Origin: Acetobacteraceae bacterium | Lineage (GTDB): Bacteria; Pseudomonadota; Alphaproteobacteria; Acetobacterales; Acetobacteraceae | NCBI GenBank assembly: GCA_003506895.1 | Contig: DNXO01000020.1 | Span: 133,095-197,094, forward strand | Length of the DNA: 64,000 bases | Direction of reading: 5' to 3' | Shown here: positions 9,090-17,614 of the stretch, in pieces | How positions within the stretch are numbered: position 1 is the first letter of the stretch | Layout: each line of letters opens with the position of its first letter | The notes under the pieces: generated by a model | What the model saw: the letters and a program-made list of their open reading frames with translations, nothing else | Database searches by the model: none | What the model was told of the DNA's origin: nothing | Made by a program: the position numbers and the translations under genes

Positions 9090-11687
9090 ATGACCGAACG
9101 ATCCACCGGCCCGGGCGAGATGATGGGCGATGCCGGCCCCGGCATGCTGGCCGGCCTGCGGGTGATCGAAATCGCCGACGAACGCGCCGAGTACACCGGC
9201 CTGCTGCTGGCGGGCCTGGGCTGCGACGTGGTGAAGATCGAGCCGCCGGAGGGCAGCGCCACCCGCCGCATCGGCCCTTTCCTGAACGATGAGCCGGGAC
9301 CGGAACGCTCCCTGTTCTTCTGGAACTACAATCGCGGCAAGAAATCGGTCGTCCTGGACATCCAGTCCCAACCCGCCGACCTGCTGCGCCTGTTGGAAGG
9401 CGCGGATATCCTGCTGGATACATCCTGCGGCGCACTGAATACCGCGCTGGGTTTGGACCGTGCCACGTTGAACAAGCGGTTTCCAAAGTTGCTGACCGCC
9501 CGCATGACCCCGTTCGGCGATGACGGGCCGTGGGCGGATTTCAAAGGCTCCGACCTGATCCATCTCGCACTCGGCGGCGTGATGATGAACTGCGGTTACG
9601 ATCCCAATCCGAATTTCGAGTACGACACGCCGCCGATCGCCCCGCAGGTCTGGCACGCCTATCATATCGCCGGCGAACAACTCGCCACCGGGATCATCGC
9701 CGCACTGATCGCTCGGCATCGCACCGGCCTGGGCCAGGATGTTTCGGTCGCCATCCACGAAGCGGTTTCGAAAAACCCCGAACTGGACATCATGCACTGG
9801 GTGATGCGGCGGGTTCCGCTATGGCGCCTGACATGCCGCCATGCGCTGGAGACGCCGAATCACTCGCCCAGCATCATGCACACCAAGGACGGTCGGTGGT
9901 ACATCTCGCACGGCATGGGCGCGCGCGATCTGAAGGCGCTGGTGCCGTTGCTGTCCAAATACGGCATGCAGGCCGACTTGCAACCGCCGCCGCCGGATGC
10001 CGATTTGAAGGCACGCGCCGTTCCTGGCTCCACCGCCAGCGACGAGACCAAAGCCCACATGATCGACGTGGTGCAGCGGTTTGCCCGCGCCTGGACCTAT
10101 AAGGACATGCCGTGGCTGGAGGCGCAGGAGGCCGGGCTGCTTTGGGCACCGATCCGCAAGCCGCATGAAAACGCGCTAGACGAGCACTGGCTGCAACGCA
10201 AATCGTTCGCCGATGTCCACCATCCGGAGCATGGGCGTTCGTTCCGCTATCCTACCAGCAAATGGCTGACGACAAAGACAAGCTGGCAGGTTGGCCGGCG
10301 TGCGCCGCTGTTGGGCGAAGACACCGCCGAGGTTCTGTGTGAACCGGCTCGAACTCCCAGCGTGCCGGCCCAGCCGAAGGGCGACAGCAACCCCAACATC
10401 TCCGCCATGCACGGCAAGCCGTTTCCATTGCAGGGCGTGAAGATCCTGGATTTCGCCTGGTTCCTGGCTTCGGCCGGCGGCACACGCTTCCTCGCCGCGC
10501 TCGGCGCCGAGAGCTACAAGGTGGAGTGGAAGGACAATCCCGACACCCGTCTGGCGGCCATGGCGCCGATCGGCGGACGGGCCGCGCGCGATGCTGCCAC
10601 CGAACCGCTGCCGGGTGTGAAGGACCCCGACATGGGCGGGCAGTTCAACAACAAGAACGCCGGCAAGCGTGGCATTTCGCTGAATATCCGGCACCCGAAA
10701 GGGCTCGCGATCGCCAAGGACCTCGTGCGGATGTGCGACATCGTCGCGGAGGGATTCTCGCCCGGCGTGCTGCAACGTCTGGGTCTCGGCTACGACGTGA
10801 TGAGGAAGATCCGTCCCGACATCATCTACATCCAGCAAGCCGGCATGGGCGCGCACGGCGTTTACGGCCGGATGCGAACCGTCGGGCCGGTGGCGGCGGC
10901 GTTCGGTGGCCAAGCCGACATGTCGGGCCTGCCGGAGCCGGCGATGCCGGTCGGGTGGGGCTACTCCTACCTCGACTGGATGGGCGCCTACGGTTACGCG
11001 CTCGCCCTGCTTGGTGCCCTGTATCATCGCGACCGCACCGGCGAGGGGCAGTGGATCGATGCCTCGCAATGCGAGTCCGGATTGTTCCTGACTGGCACGT
11101 CGATTTTGGACTGGTCCGCGAACGGCCGGGAATGGCGTCGTTACGGCAACCGCTCCCCCTACAAGCCCGCCGCGCCTCACGGCGCGTATCGTTGCAAGGG
11201 CAAGGACCGCTGGGTCGCCATTGCCTGCTTCACCGAGACCGAGTGGCACGGACTCGCCGGGGTCGCCGGCCATGCGGAGTGGCTGGACGACCAGCGTTTC
11301 GCAACGCTGACGAACCGGATGGCGCATCAGGATGCACTGGACGAGGCTGTCGGCGCCTGGACGGCCACTCGTTCGGCCGAGGACGTGATGATCGCCTTGC
11401 AAAATGCGGCTGTTCCCTCCGGCGTGTGCCAGAATTCAGAAGACCGGTGCGACAACGATCCTCAGTTGCGTCATCTGAAATGGCTGACGGAGGTAACGGG
11501 CACGAAGATCGGCACCTGGCCGGTGTATGAGTTGCCGATGAAACTGTCGGAGACGCCCGCCTATATCGGTGGCCCGATCAATCGCGGGGCACCGGGCTAC
11601 GGCGAGGACAATGAGTGGTTGCTGACGACCATGCTGGGGATGTCAAAGTCAGACGTGCAACGGCTGGCAGAGGAGGGCGTGATTTGA
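9090..11687 (+). CDS. Double-length CaiB/BaiF (class III) CoA-transferase
   Basis: 865 residues, about twice the usual 400, made of two tandem class III CoA-transferase domains. Domain 1 covers roughly residues 15-420 (starts GLRVIEIADERAEYTG), domain 2 roughly 445-860 (starts GVKILDFAWFLASAGG). The family uses an Asp to form an acyl-CoA anhydride. In domain 2 this is the Asp of YLDWMGA (D629); in domain 1 the matching position is His 192 (AYHIAG), so domain 1 may be structural only. It would move CoA onto an organic acid, fitting the neighbouring importer and hydrolases. It overlaps the small gene at 11684. Confidence 0.9.
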   Translation: MTERSTGPGEMMGDAGPGMLAGLRVIEIADERAEYTGLLLAGLGCDVVKIEPPEGSATRRIGPFLNDEPGPERSLFFWNYNRGKKSVVLDIQSQPADLLRLLEGADILLDTSCGALNTALGLDRATLNKRFPKLLTARMTPFGDDGPWADFKGSDLIHLALGGVMMNCGYDPNPNFEYDTPPIAPQVWHAYHIAGEQLATGIIAALIARHRTGLGQDVSVAIHEAVSKNPELDIMHWVMRRVPLWRLTCRHALETPNHSPSIMHTKDGRWYISHGMGARDLKALVPLLSKYGMQADLQPPPPDADLKARAVPGSTASDETKAHMIDVVQRFARAWTYKDMPWLEAQEAGLLWAPIRKPHENALDEHWLQRKSFADVHHPEHGRSFRYPTSKWLTTKTSWQVGRRAPLLGEDTAEVLCEPARTPSVPAQPKGDSNPNISAMHGKPFPLQGVKILDFAWFLASAGGTRFLAALGAESYKVEWKDNPDTRLAAMAPIGGRAARDAATEPLPGVKDPDMGGQFNNKNAGKRGISLNIRHPKGLAIAKDLVRMCDIVAEGFSPGVLQRLGLGYDVMRKIRPDIIYIQQAGMGAHGVYGRMRTVGPVAAAFGGQADMSGLPEPAMPVGWGYSYLDWMGAYGYALALLGALYHRDRTGEGQWIDASQCESGLFLTGTSILDWSANGREWRRYGNRSPYKPAAPHGAYRCKGKDRWVAIACFTETEWHGLAGVAGHAEWLDDQRFATLTNRMAHQDALDEAVGAWTATRSAEDVMIALQNAAVPSGVCQNSEDRCDNDPQLRHLKWLTEVTGTKIGTWPVYELPMKLSETPAYIGGPINRGAPGYGEDNEWLLTTMLGMSKSDVQRLAEEGVI

Positions 11688-11848
11688 GCGATACCGAAAA
11701 AGACAAGAAAGACACCACGACCAATCCCGAGGACGCAACGGATTTGCAGCCCGGGGTAGGGCAGATCATCGTCGATTTCGAATTGGATCAGGGTAAGACC
11801 GTGAAGATCCCGCAGCCGAAGCGCAAGCGGGTTGTGTTCAAATACTGA
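11684..11848 (+). CDS. Small acidic/basic protein, unknown function
   Basis: 54 residues starting at TTG 11684, which overlaps the CoA-transferase stop and has a strong AGGAGG at 11671-11676. The spacing, overlap and clear ribosome-binding site support real translation although TTG is a rare start. The first half is polar and rich in D, K and T. The second half has an alternating strand pattern, VGQIIVDFELDQG, then a basic tail PKRKRVVFKY. No family is recognised. Coupling to the CoA-transferase suggests a partner or a gene carried along with it. Confidence 0.6.
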   Translation: MSDTEKDKKDTTTNPEDATDLQPGVGQIIVDFELDQGKTVKIPQPKRKRVVFKY

Positions 11849-11854
11849 CCGCCG

Positions 11855-12526
11855 CTACTTGTTCATATACTTTGCGATCAGCGCCTGAAGCCCCGACACC
11901 CCCTGTTGGTAGCCGGCGGCCTTCAGCATCTTGTCGGCCATGCCCATCATGCCCGCTGGCGATTGCACCGCCGATCCGTCGCCGGCCACCGGGTTCGGTA
12001 CCGGAGATGGGCCGACCACGCGCAGCCGAGCAAGGGCCTCGTTGGTGGCGGATAGGTCGAGGGACTTTTCCTGCGCGGGCAGGGGGCTCATACCGGCGAC
12101 GGAAAGGCCGACCCGGACCGTGACCGAACGCGCCGTCGCCAGCCCAGCCGATAGTTGCTGCCCGGCCGCCTCATCCGGGGCGCAAATGTATCCAGCCTTG
12201 GTTGCGTTGCAGGTCAACTGCTGACGGGGCGCGCCCGGGAACTGGATCGACGCGTCGGTCGAGCCGGCCATGGAGGCGGCCATCAGGATCTCGCTGGACA
12301 GTCCGCGCAGGGCAATCACCGGGACAAGCGTGCGTCCTTGGCTCTGAACCTCCAGGTCGCCGGTTAGGCCTGCTTTGTCGAGGAAGTGCTTATTGAACCG
12401 CATCAGGCATTCGTGTGATCCATCCGGGCAACTGATGACCCAACTGCCGATCTGCTGCTCCGTTGCGGCGCTGGCCAGGACGGGTATCGCGGCGAGCGTC
12501 GCGATCGCGAGGACGTATGTTCTCAT
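11855..12526 (-). CDS. Exported IalB-like (invasion-associated locus B) protein
   Basis: 223 residues from the ATG at 12526, which places a clean signal peptide at the N-terminus (MRTYVLAIATLAAIPVLASA). The mature part begins EQQIGSWVISCPDGSHECLMRF. The W-x-V-x-C opening with paired cysteines and a later LTCN / YICAP cysteine pair resemble the IalB family of small periplasmic proteins in alphaproteobacteria. It ends with a helical tail (GLQALIAKYMNK). It is divergent from the dipeptidase at 12578. The IalB assignment is moderate; export is the firm part. Confidence 0.65.
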   Translation of the reverse strand: MRTYVLAIATLAAIPVLASAATEQQIGSWVISCPDGSHECLMRFNKHFLDKAGLTGDLEVQSQGRTLVPVIALRGLSSEILMAASMAGSTDASIQFPGAPRQQLTCNATKAGYICAPDEAAGQQLSAGLATARSVTVRVGLSVAGMSPLPAQEKSLDLSATNEALARLRVVGPSPVPNPVAGDGSAVQSPAGMMGMADKMLKAAGYQQGVSGLQALIAKYMNK

Positions 12527-12577
12527 TTTTAGTCCCAACCTCTTCCGTCTATCGCGGTTATCTGTAAGCCTGTCGGC

Positions 12578-13606
12578 ATGAACGACGCCCTGCAGCCTGA
12601 CGCGCATTCAATCCATCGCTCCATCGTGACGATGGATACACATATCGACATTCCTTGGCCAACCGGTCCGGATCCGTTCCAGGATGGCGCCAGACGAGTC
12701 GATTTGCCCAAGATGATTCGCGGCGGCCTGAGTGCTGCCTGTTTCGTCGCTTACGTGCCGCAGACAACCCGAACCGTAGCGACCGAAGACGCGGCTTATG
12801 GGCGTGCGATCGCAATGCTGGACCAGATCAACCGGATGGAGGCAATGCCGTCATCCATTCCGATGCGGATTGCCAACCGGGCGGACGCGGTGGTGGCGGC
12901 GAAGCGCGACGGGGTCCTGGCGATTGTCCCATGCGTTGAAAATGGATTTGCCGTGGGCGCCGATCTGGAGCGAATCGCCGAATTCCGCCGGCGTGGCGCG
13001 ATCTACATGACGATGACGCATAATGGGCACAACGCGTTGGCGGACTCCTGCAATCCGCGCCGCGACCTCGGCGACCGGGAAACCGAGCACGGTGGTCTTT
13101 CCCCGCTCGGGCGGGCGGCGATCGGCGTGATGAACAAGGTCGGTATGCTGGTCGATGTCGCCCATACCTCCCGCGATACGATGGTTCAGGCGGCCGAGGT
13201 TTCACGCACTCCGATCGTTTCGACGCATTCCTGTGTCAGTGCGATCTGCGATCATTCCCGCAACATGACGGACTGGCAGTTGGACGTTGTCCGGGATGTA
13301 AGGGGCGTGATCCAGATCACCGCTGTATCGGCGTTCCTGAAGCCGAACGCCCGGCCTAGCGAGGTCACCGTTATGGACTTCGCCGATCACATCGATCACG
13401 CGGTGAGGCGGATCGGGATAGACCATGTCGGGATCTCGTCGGACTTCGACGGCGGCGGCGGCTTCTCCGACTGGCACGATGCGAGCCAGAGCCCGAACAT
13501 CACGACCGAGCTGGTGCGGCGCGGTTATGACCGTGGGGCGCTTGAAAAACTGTGGGGCGGGAACTTCCTGCGGGTGATGCGGGTCGCGGAGGGTTTGGCA
13601 GGTTGA
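12578..13606 (+). CDS. Membrane dipeptidase (peptidase family M19)
   Basis: 342 residues, normal for renal-dipeptidase-like M19 enzymes. The N-terminal metal motif is MDTHIDIP (usually D-x-H-x-D). IVPCVENGFAVG supplies the bridging Glu. VDVAHTSRDTM and STHSCVSAICDHSRNMTD supply the two remaining metal histidines and the family's RN-x-x-D motif. HVGISSDFDGGGGF is the C-terminal signature. It would cleave dipeptides, possibly D-amino acid containing, with two zincs. No signal peptide is seen, so it is probably cytoplasmic. Confidence 0.92.
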   Translation: MNDALQPDAHSIHRSIVTMDTHIDIPWPTGPDPFQDGARRVDLPKMIRGGLSAACFVAYVPQTTRTVATEDAAYGRAIAMLDQINRMEAMPSSIPMRIANRADAVVAAKRDGVLAIVPCVENGFAVGADLERIAEFRRRGAIYMTMTHNGHNALADSCNPRRDLGDRETEHGGLSPLGRAAIGVMNKVGMLVDVAHTSRDTMVQAAEVSRTPIVSTHSCVSAICDHSRNMTDWQLDVVRDVRGVIQITAVSAFLKPNARPSEVTVMDFADHIDHAVRRIGIDHVGISSDFDGGGGFSDWHDASQSPNITTELVRRGYDRGALEKLWGGNFLRVMRVAEGLAG

Positions 13607-14433
13607 CGCGAACGGTTGCGCTGCCAGGAGGGGAGGCGGTTCCAGCCCTCGGCCAAGGGACTTGGTACATGGGCGAGCATTCGGCAGACGCGGCCAGGGA
13701 GGCGCATGCACTTCGCCTGGGCGTCGATCTTGGAATGACATTGATCGACACGGCGGAGATGTATGCCGACGGCGGCGCGGAAAAGGTTGTGGCGCAGGCG
13801 GTCTCCGGCATTCGCGACAAGGTCTTCATCGTGAGCAAGGTGCTGCCGCAAAACGCCTCGCGCACTGGAGTCCGCGCGGCGTGCGAACGCAGCCTGAAGC
13901 GGTTGAAGACGGATCGGATCGATCTGTATCTTCTGCACTGGCGCGGCGGGCATCCGCTGGCCGAGACCGTGGCAGCGTTTGAAACGCTGAAGGCCGCGGG
14001 GAAGATTCGTTATTGGGGCGTCTCCAACTTCGACACCGATGACATGCGGGAACTGGATGGGTCAGCCTGTGCGGCGAACCAGGTGCTGTATCATCCAGCC
14101 AGCCGTGGGATCGAGTTCGATCTGTTGCCCTGGTGCGTTCGGCACGGCGTTCCTATCATGGCGTATTCGCCGCTGGGACATCATGTGCGCAAGACGCTCG
14201 CCTCCCCGGCGTTGCAGTCCGTCGCGAGGCGGCATGGCGCGACGGCCGCGCAGGTCGCCATTGCGTGGGGCATGCGGTCGGGCAATGTGATCTCGATTCC
14301 GAAGGCGGCGGACGCGGCGCATGTGCGGGAGAACGCCGGGGCGGCGGCGCTGACGCTGACGGACGATGATCTGGCGACGATCGACGCGACCCACCGTCCG
14401 CCGTCGCGCAAGGTTGCCTTGGACCTGCTTTAA
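13603..14433 (+). CDS. Aldo/keto reductase
   Basis: 276 residues from TTG 13603, which overlaps the dipeptidase stop by four bases; GGAGGG lies about 10 bases upstream. No ATG in frame fits, because the domain begins at once with TVALPGGEAVPALGQGTW. Catalytic tetrad candidates are Asp in DTAEMYADG (also Tyr), Lys in IVSKVLP and His in YLLHWRGG. NADPH-binding YSPLGHH and IPKAADAAHVRENAGA are present. It is translationally coupled to the dipeptidase; its physiological carbonyl substrate is unknown. Confidence 0.88.
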   Translation: MTRTVALPGGEAVPALGQGTWYMGEHSADAAREAHALRLGVDLGMTLIDTAEMYADGGAEKVVAQAVSGIRDKVFIVSKVLPQNASRTGVRAACERSLKRLKTDRIDLYLLHWRGGHPLAETVAAFETLKAAGKIRYWGVSNFDTDDMRELDGSACAANQVLYHPASRGIEFDLLPWCVRHGVPIMAYSPLGHHVRKTLASPALQSVARRHGATAAQVAIAWGMRSGNVISIPKAADAAHVRENAGAAALTLTDDDLATIDATHRPPSRKVALDLL

Positions 14434-14477
14434 CGGTCGTCGGGCGCGGAAGTGAAACTGATTCGCCAGGATGGCGA

Positions 14478-15035
14478 TCAGCCGCCCTGACGCGTTTCCA
14501 GCAGGTCCTGCATGTCGGTTGCGTGTTCTTCCTCAACGGTCAGGATGCCTTCCAGCATCACGCGTGTCGTCGGGTCGTCCTCGCCGAAATAGCGGATGAG
14601 TTCGCGGTAATGGTCCACGGCGATGCGTTCGGCGATCAGGTTTTCCTTGATCATATCAACCAGGTTTTCACCTTCGGCATATTGCGAGGCCGAACGGGTG
14701 GCAAGGCCCTCGGGGTTGAAGTTCGGTTTGCCGCCGAGTTGATCGATGCGTTCGGCAACCGCCATGGCATGGGCCTGCTCTTCCTTGGCGTGCTGCGCGA
14801 ATTCCGCTTTGATTGACTCGCTGGCGATGCCGGAGGCGGTGATGGAATGCATCGTGTACCGCAGCACGCAAACGATTTCGGTCGCCAGGACGGATTGCAG
14901 GATTTCAATCGTTTTTTTGACGTCGCCGCCATAGGTTTTTGTCACCACGCCGTCGGAAAGGTTTTTCCTCGCCCGTTCCCGTAGAGTACTGATGTCAGAA
15001 AGAAACGGTTTCCGGGTCGCGGACTCTTTATCCAT
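14478..15035 (-). CDS. Ferritin-like (bacterioferritin-type) iron-binding protein
   Basis: 185 residues from the ATG at 15035, preceded by AGGAGA; an upstream in-frame start at 15119 has no such site. It is a four-helix bundle with di-iron ligands in the usual order: Glu53 (ATEIVC), Glu86 and His89 (EEQAH), Glu136 (LIAERIAVDHY) and Glu168 with His171 (EEEH). The first 45 residues are a basic extension absent from typical bacterioferritin. The haem Met cannot be assigned safely. Likely roles are iron oxidation and storage or peroxide removal in the cytoplasm. Confidence 0.85.
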   Translation of the reverse strand: MDKESATRKPFLSDISTLRERARKNLSDGVVTKTYGGDVKKTIEILQSVLATEIVCVLRYTMHSITASGIASESIKAEFAQHAKEEQAHAMAVAERIDQLGGKPNFNPEGLATRSASQYAEGENLVDMIKENLIAERIAVDHYRELIRYFGEDDPTTRVMLEGILTVEEEHATDMQDLLETRQGG

Positions 15036-15220
15036 GACGTTCTCCTGTGGATCGGTTGCGGGCAGGAGGTAGGGGTGGACGACAGGTGCTACCAGATGCA
15101 AACGCGGTGTCGTGTTCACAGGCGCTTGCAGGCGTTGGGCTTGGAACGATCAGCCGAGTTCGGCTTCAGACTGCAATTACTGCCGATCCGCCGGGAGAAC
15201 CATCCAATCGCCGGACAGAC

Positions 15221-17194
15221 TTACCGTGTTGACAACAATCCGTCCGCCATGACCACGCCCTGGCCTTCCGGCATCACAATCAGCGGATTGACCTCCGCCT
15301 CGGTTACCGCCTGGATCGCGGCCAGACGTGAGAACGCGGCGACGGCGCGGGCCAGAGCGGCAAGATCGCCCTTGGGCATGCCGCGATAGCCACGGGCCGG
15401 CGCCAAACCCTTGACTAGTCCGATCATTTCCATGGCCTCGGCCTCACTGACCGGTGCCAGACGCAGCACGACATCCCGGTAAACCTCCGCCAGGATGCCA
15501 CCGGCGCCAAGGGCGACGATTGGGCCGACCAGCGGGTCCAGGCGGTAGCCCAGGATTGCCTCGCCAACCCCCTTCACCATCGGTTGGGCGATAAAGCCGC
15601 TGATCTGGCTTCCCAGGCGGGCTGTCATGTCCGCGGCAGCGGCGCGAAGGGCCGCCGCGTCCTGGATGTTCAGCGCGACAGCCCCGGCTTCGGTCTTGTG
15701 GGCGATGGTGCTGGAGGCAGCTTTCAGGGCAACCGGATAGCGCAGGTCGGCGGGCAGGGCCGCCGGATCGATCCATCGTGCCGAATTTTCCAGCCCCAAT
15801 GCCGCGAAAACCGCTCGCGCGCCCGGTTCGTCAGTCGCTTGAGCAACAAGGGCTTCCGCCGCGCCCGTGTCGCCTGTTGCCAGTTTTTGGCGCGGGGCCT
15901 GCCAGTCCAAATAGGCGCGAACCGCGTCGGCACAGGCCTCGGGCGTGCGGAACGCGGCAATACCCGCGTCGCTCAGCAGGCGCATCGCGGCATCGGCATG
16001 GGGAACGATAAAGGCGCAGATCGGGTTGCGGCCCTTCGCGGCGACGACGCCAGCGACACCCTCTTGCGGGCGGAACTGGGCGGAACTGCCGATCACGGCG
16101 ATCGCCACGTCGGCGTCTTCAGCATCGCGGGCGGTGTCCAGCGCTTTGGAAACGAAGTCCTTGCTGGCGCCGGCCAGGGTCGTATCCAGCATGTGCACGG
16201 TGCCGATGCCCAGAATACCAAGCCGGTCAACGACCATCGCGCCGCCGCCGCCCGTGGTGGTGACGATGCTGACGGCGCGCTTCGGATGTCTCGGCGGGGT
16301 GCGGCCCAGCAGCAGCGGCGGCAGTTCCAGCAAAGTCTCGATCTGGTCCACCCGGACAATGCCGATCGCCCGGAAGAACGCGTCGGCAGCGGCGTCGGAG
16401 CCGGCCATGGCGCCGGTATGAGTTGTCGCCAGCTTTGCCGCAGCCTCGGAGCGTCCGAGCTTATAGGCAACAATAGGCTTGCCGACGGCGTGAGCGCGCC
16501 TTGCTGCCTCCTCGAACAACTCCGGCCGGCGGATTGTTTCCAGGAACAGCAGGATCGCATCGGTATCGGGATCATCCACCAACAGGTTGGCGATTTCCCC
16601 GGCGGTTAGGTCCGCCTCATTCCCGGTGCCGACGATCTTGGCGAAGCCGCGGCCGCGGGCGACGGCACGGGAAGCGATCGTGCCCATCATACTGCCGGAA
16701 TGGGACACCAGCGACCAACGGCCGGGCAGGATGCTCTCGGATTCCAGGACGGCGTTGACTGAACACGCAATCGACTCCGGAATGTTGATGACACCCATGG
16801 AGTTCGGGCCCAGCAGCCGGATGCCGGCTTCCCTGGCCACCGCCAGTATCCGGTCCTGCAGGGCGACGCCCTCGGGTCCGGCCTCGGCGAATCCGTCCGC
16901 CAGGACGCAGGCAACCGGGACGCCGCGGGTGGCGCAGTCCTGGATCGAGGCCTCGACGTTGCTGGTGTTCACCAGGATATAGGCGAAGTCGATCGGGCCA
17001 GGGACGTCGCGCAAGGTTGGGTAGGCTTTCTCCCCAAGGACAATGTCGGCGCGCGGGTTGACCGGGAACAGCCCGCCCTTGAACCCATGGCGCCGGAGAT
17101 AAACCTGCGCTCGGGCCGTCAGCCGGTTTGCGTCGGTGGAGGCGCCGATCAAGGCGATCCGCTTCGGAGAGAACAGGGATTCGGCGAGGGTCAC
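15221..17194 (-). CDS. NDP-forming acyl-CoA synthetase (acetate-CoA ligase family)
   Basis: 657 residues from GTG 17194, where the protein starts VTLAESLFSPKRIALIGAS, the standard opening of the CoA-binding domain. Order: CoA-binding Rossmann domain (about 1-135), two ligase-CoA subdomains with the phospho-histidine motif THTGAMAGSDAA near residue 300, then an ATP-grasp domain from about 430 containing YPVALKAAS and LGAGGILAEVYRDVVLRL. Both halves of the archaeal two-subunit enzyme are fused. It interconverts an acyl-CoA plus NDP/Pi with acid, CoA and NTP. Acyl specificity is unknown. Confidence 0.9.
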   Translation of the reverse strand: MTLAESLFSPKRIALIGASTDANRLTARAQVYLRRHGFKGGLFPVNPRADIVLGEKAYPTLRDVPGPIDFAYILVNTSNVEASIQDCATRGVPVACVLADGFAEAGPEGVALQDRILAVAREAGIRLLGPNSMGVINIPESIACSVNAVLESESILPGRWSLVSHSGSMMGTIASRAVARGRGFAKIVGTGNEADLTAGEIANLLVDDPDTDAILLFLETIRRPELFEEAARRAHAVGKPIVAYKLGRSEAAAKLATTHTGAMAGSDAAADAFFRAIGIVRVDQIETLLELPPLLLGRTPPRHPKRAVSIVTTTGGGGAMVVDRLGILGIGTVHMLDTTLAGASKDFVSKALDTARDAEDADVAIAVIGSSAQFRPQEGVAGVVAAKGRNPICAFIVPHADAAMRLLSDAGIAAFRTPEACADAVRAYLDWQAPRQKLATGDTGAAEALVAQATDEPGARAVFAALGLENSARWIDPAALPADLRYPVALKAASSTIAHKTEAGAVALNIQDAAALRAAAADMTARLGSQISGFIAQPMVKGVGEAILGYRLDPLVGPIVALGAGGILAEVYRDVVLRLAPVSEAEAMEMIGLVKGLAPARGYRGMPKGDLAALARAVAAFSRLAAIQAVTEAEVNPLIVMPEGQGVVMADGLLSTR

Positions 17195-17279
17195 GCGGTG
17201 ATGTTCCTGGGTTGGTTGAACCGGCGGCCCGATCCCGCCATGGCCGGGATTCGGGTCGTCCGGCTCCTCCGGCTGAAAA

Positions 17280-17591
17280 CTAGGACATCCAGTGCGGCGG
17301 CTGCCACGTCCAGCCGGCTTCGGTCTTCGACCACCAGCCCGGCATCCACAGGTTCCCATGGCCGGCGGCGGGAACATACTGACCCTTCGCCCACACATAG
17401 CCGCTGCCATTCCAGTCCCAGTATCCGGGTTGCCACATCAACGCCTCGGCGGTGACCGGGGGCTTGGGTATGGTTTCAGAGATCAGCGGCGGAACCGGTG
17501 GGAACGGATCCGCGTCGGAAGTCTTCTTTTCGGCGCAACCGGCCAACAGGCCGGCGGCCAGAAGGGCGGCCAGCGCGAAATGTTTGCTCAT
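17280..17591 (-). CDS. Small lipoprotein with Trp/Tyr-rich YxWxPGxW repeats
   Basis: 103 residues from ATG 17591. The signal peptide MSKHFALAALLAAG ends in the lipobox LLAGC, so it should be lipidated and exported. After a Pro-rich linker the protein carries degenerate repeats of the form W-x-P-G-Y/W-W (MWQPGYWDWNGSGYVW, LWMPGWWSKTEAGWTW, QPPHWMS), the pattern of YXWGXW-type surface proteins. Function unknown. It lies between ispDF and the acyl-CoA synthetase on the same strand. Confidence 0.75.
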   Translation of the reverse strand: MSKHFALAALLAAGLLAGCAEKKTSDADPFPPVPPLISETIPKPPVTAEALMWQPGYWDWNGSGYVWAKGQYVPAAGHGNLWMPGWWSKTEAGWTWQPPHWMS

Positions 17592-17614
17592 GACTTTACG
17601 TTCTCCGGCAACAA

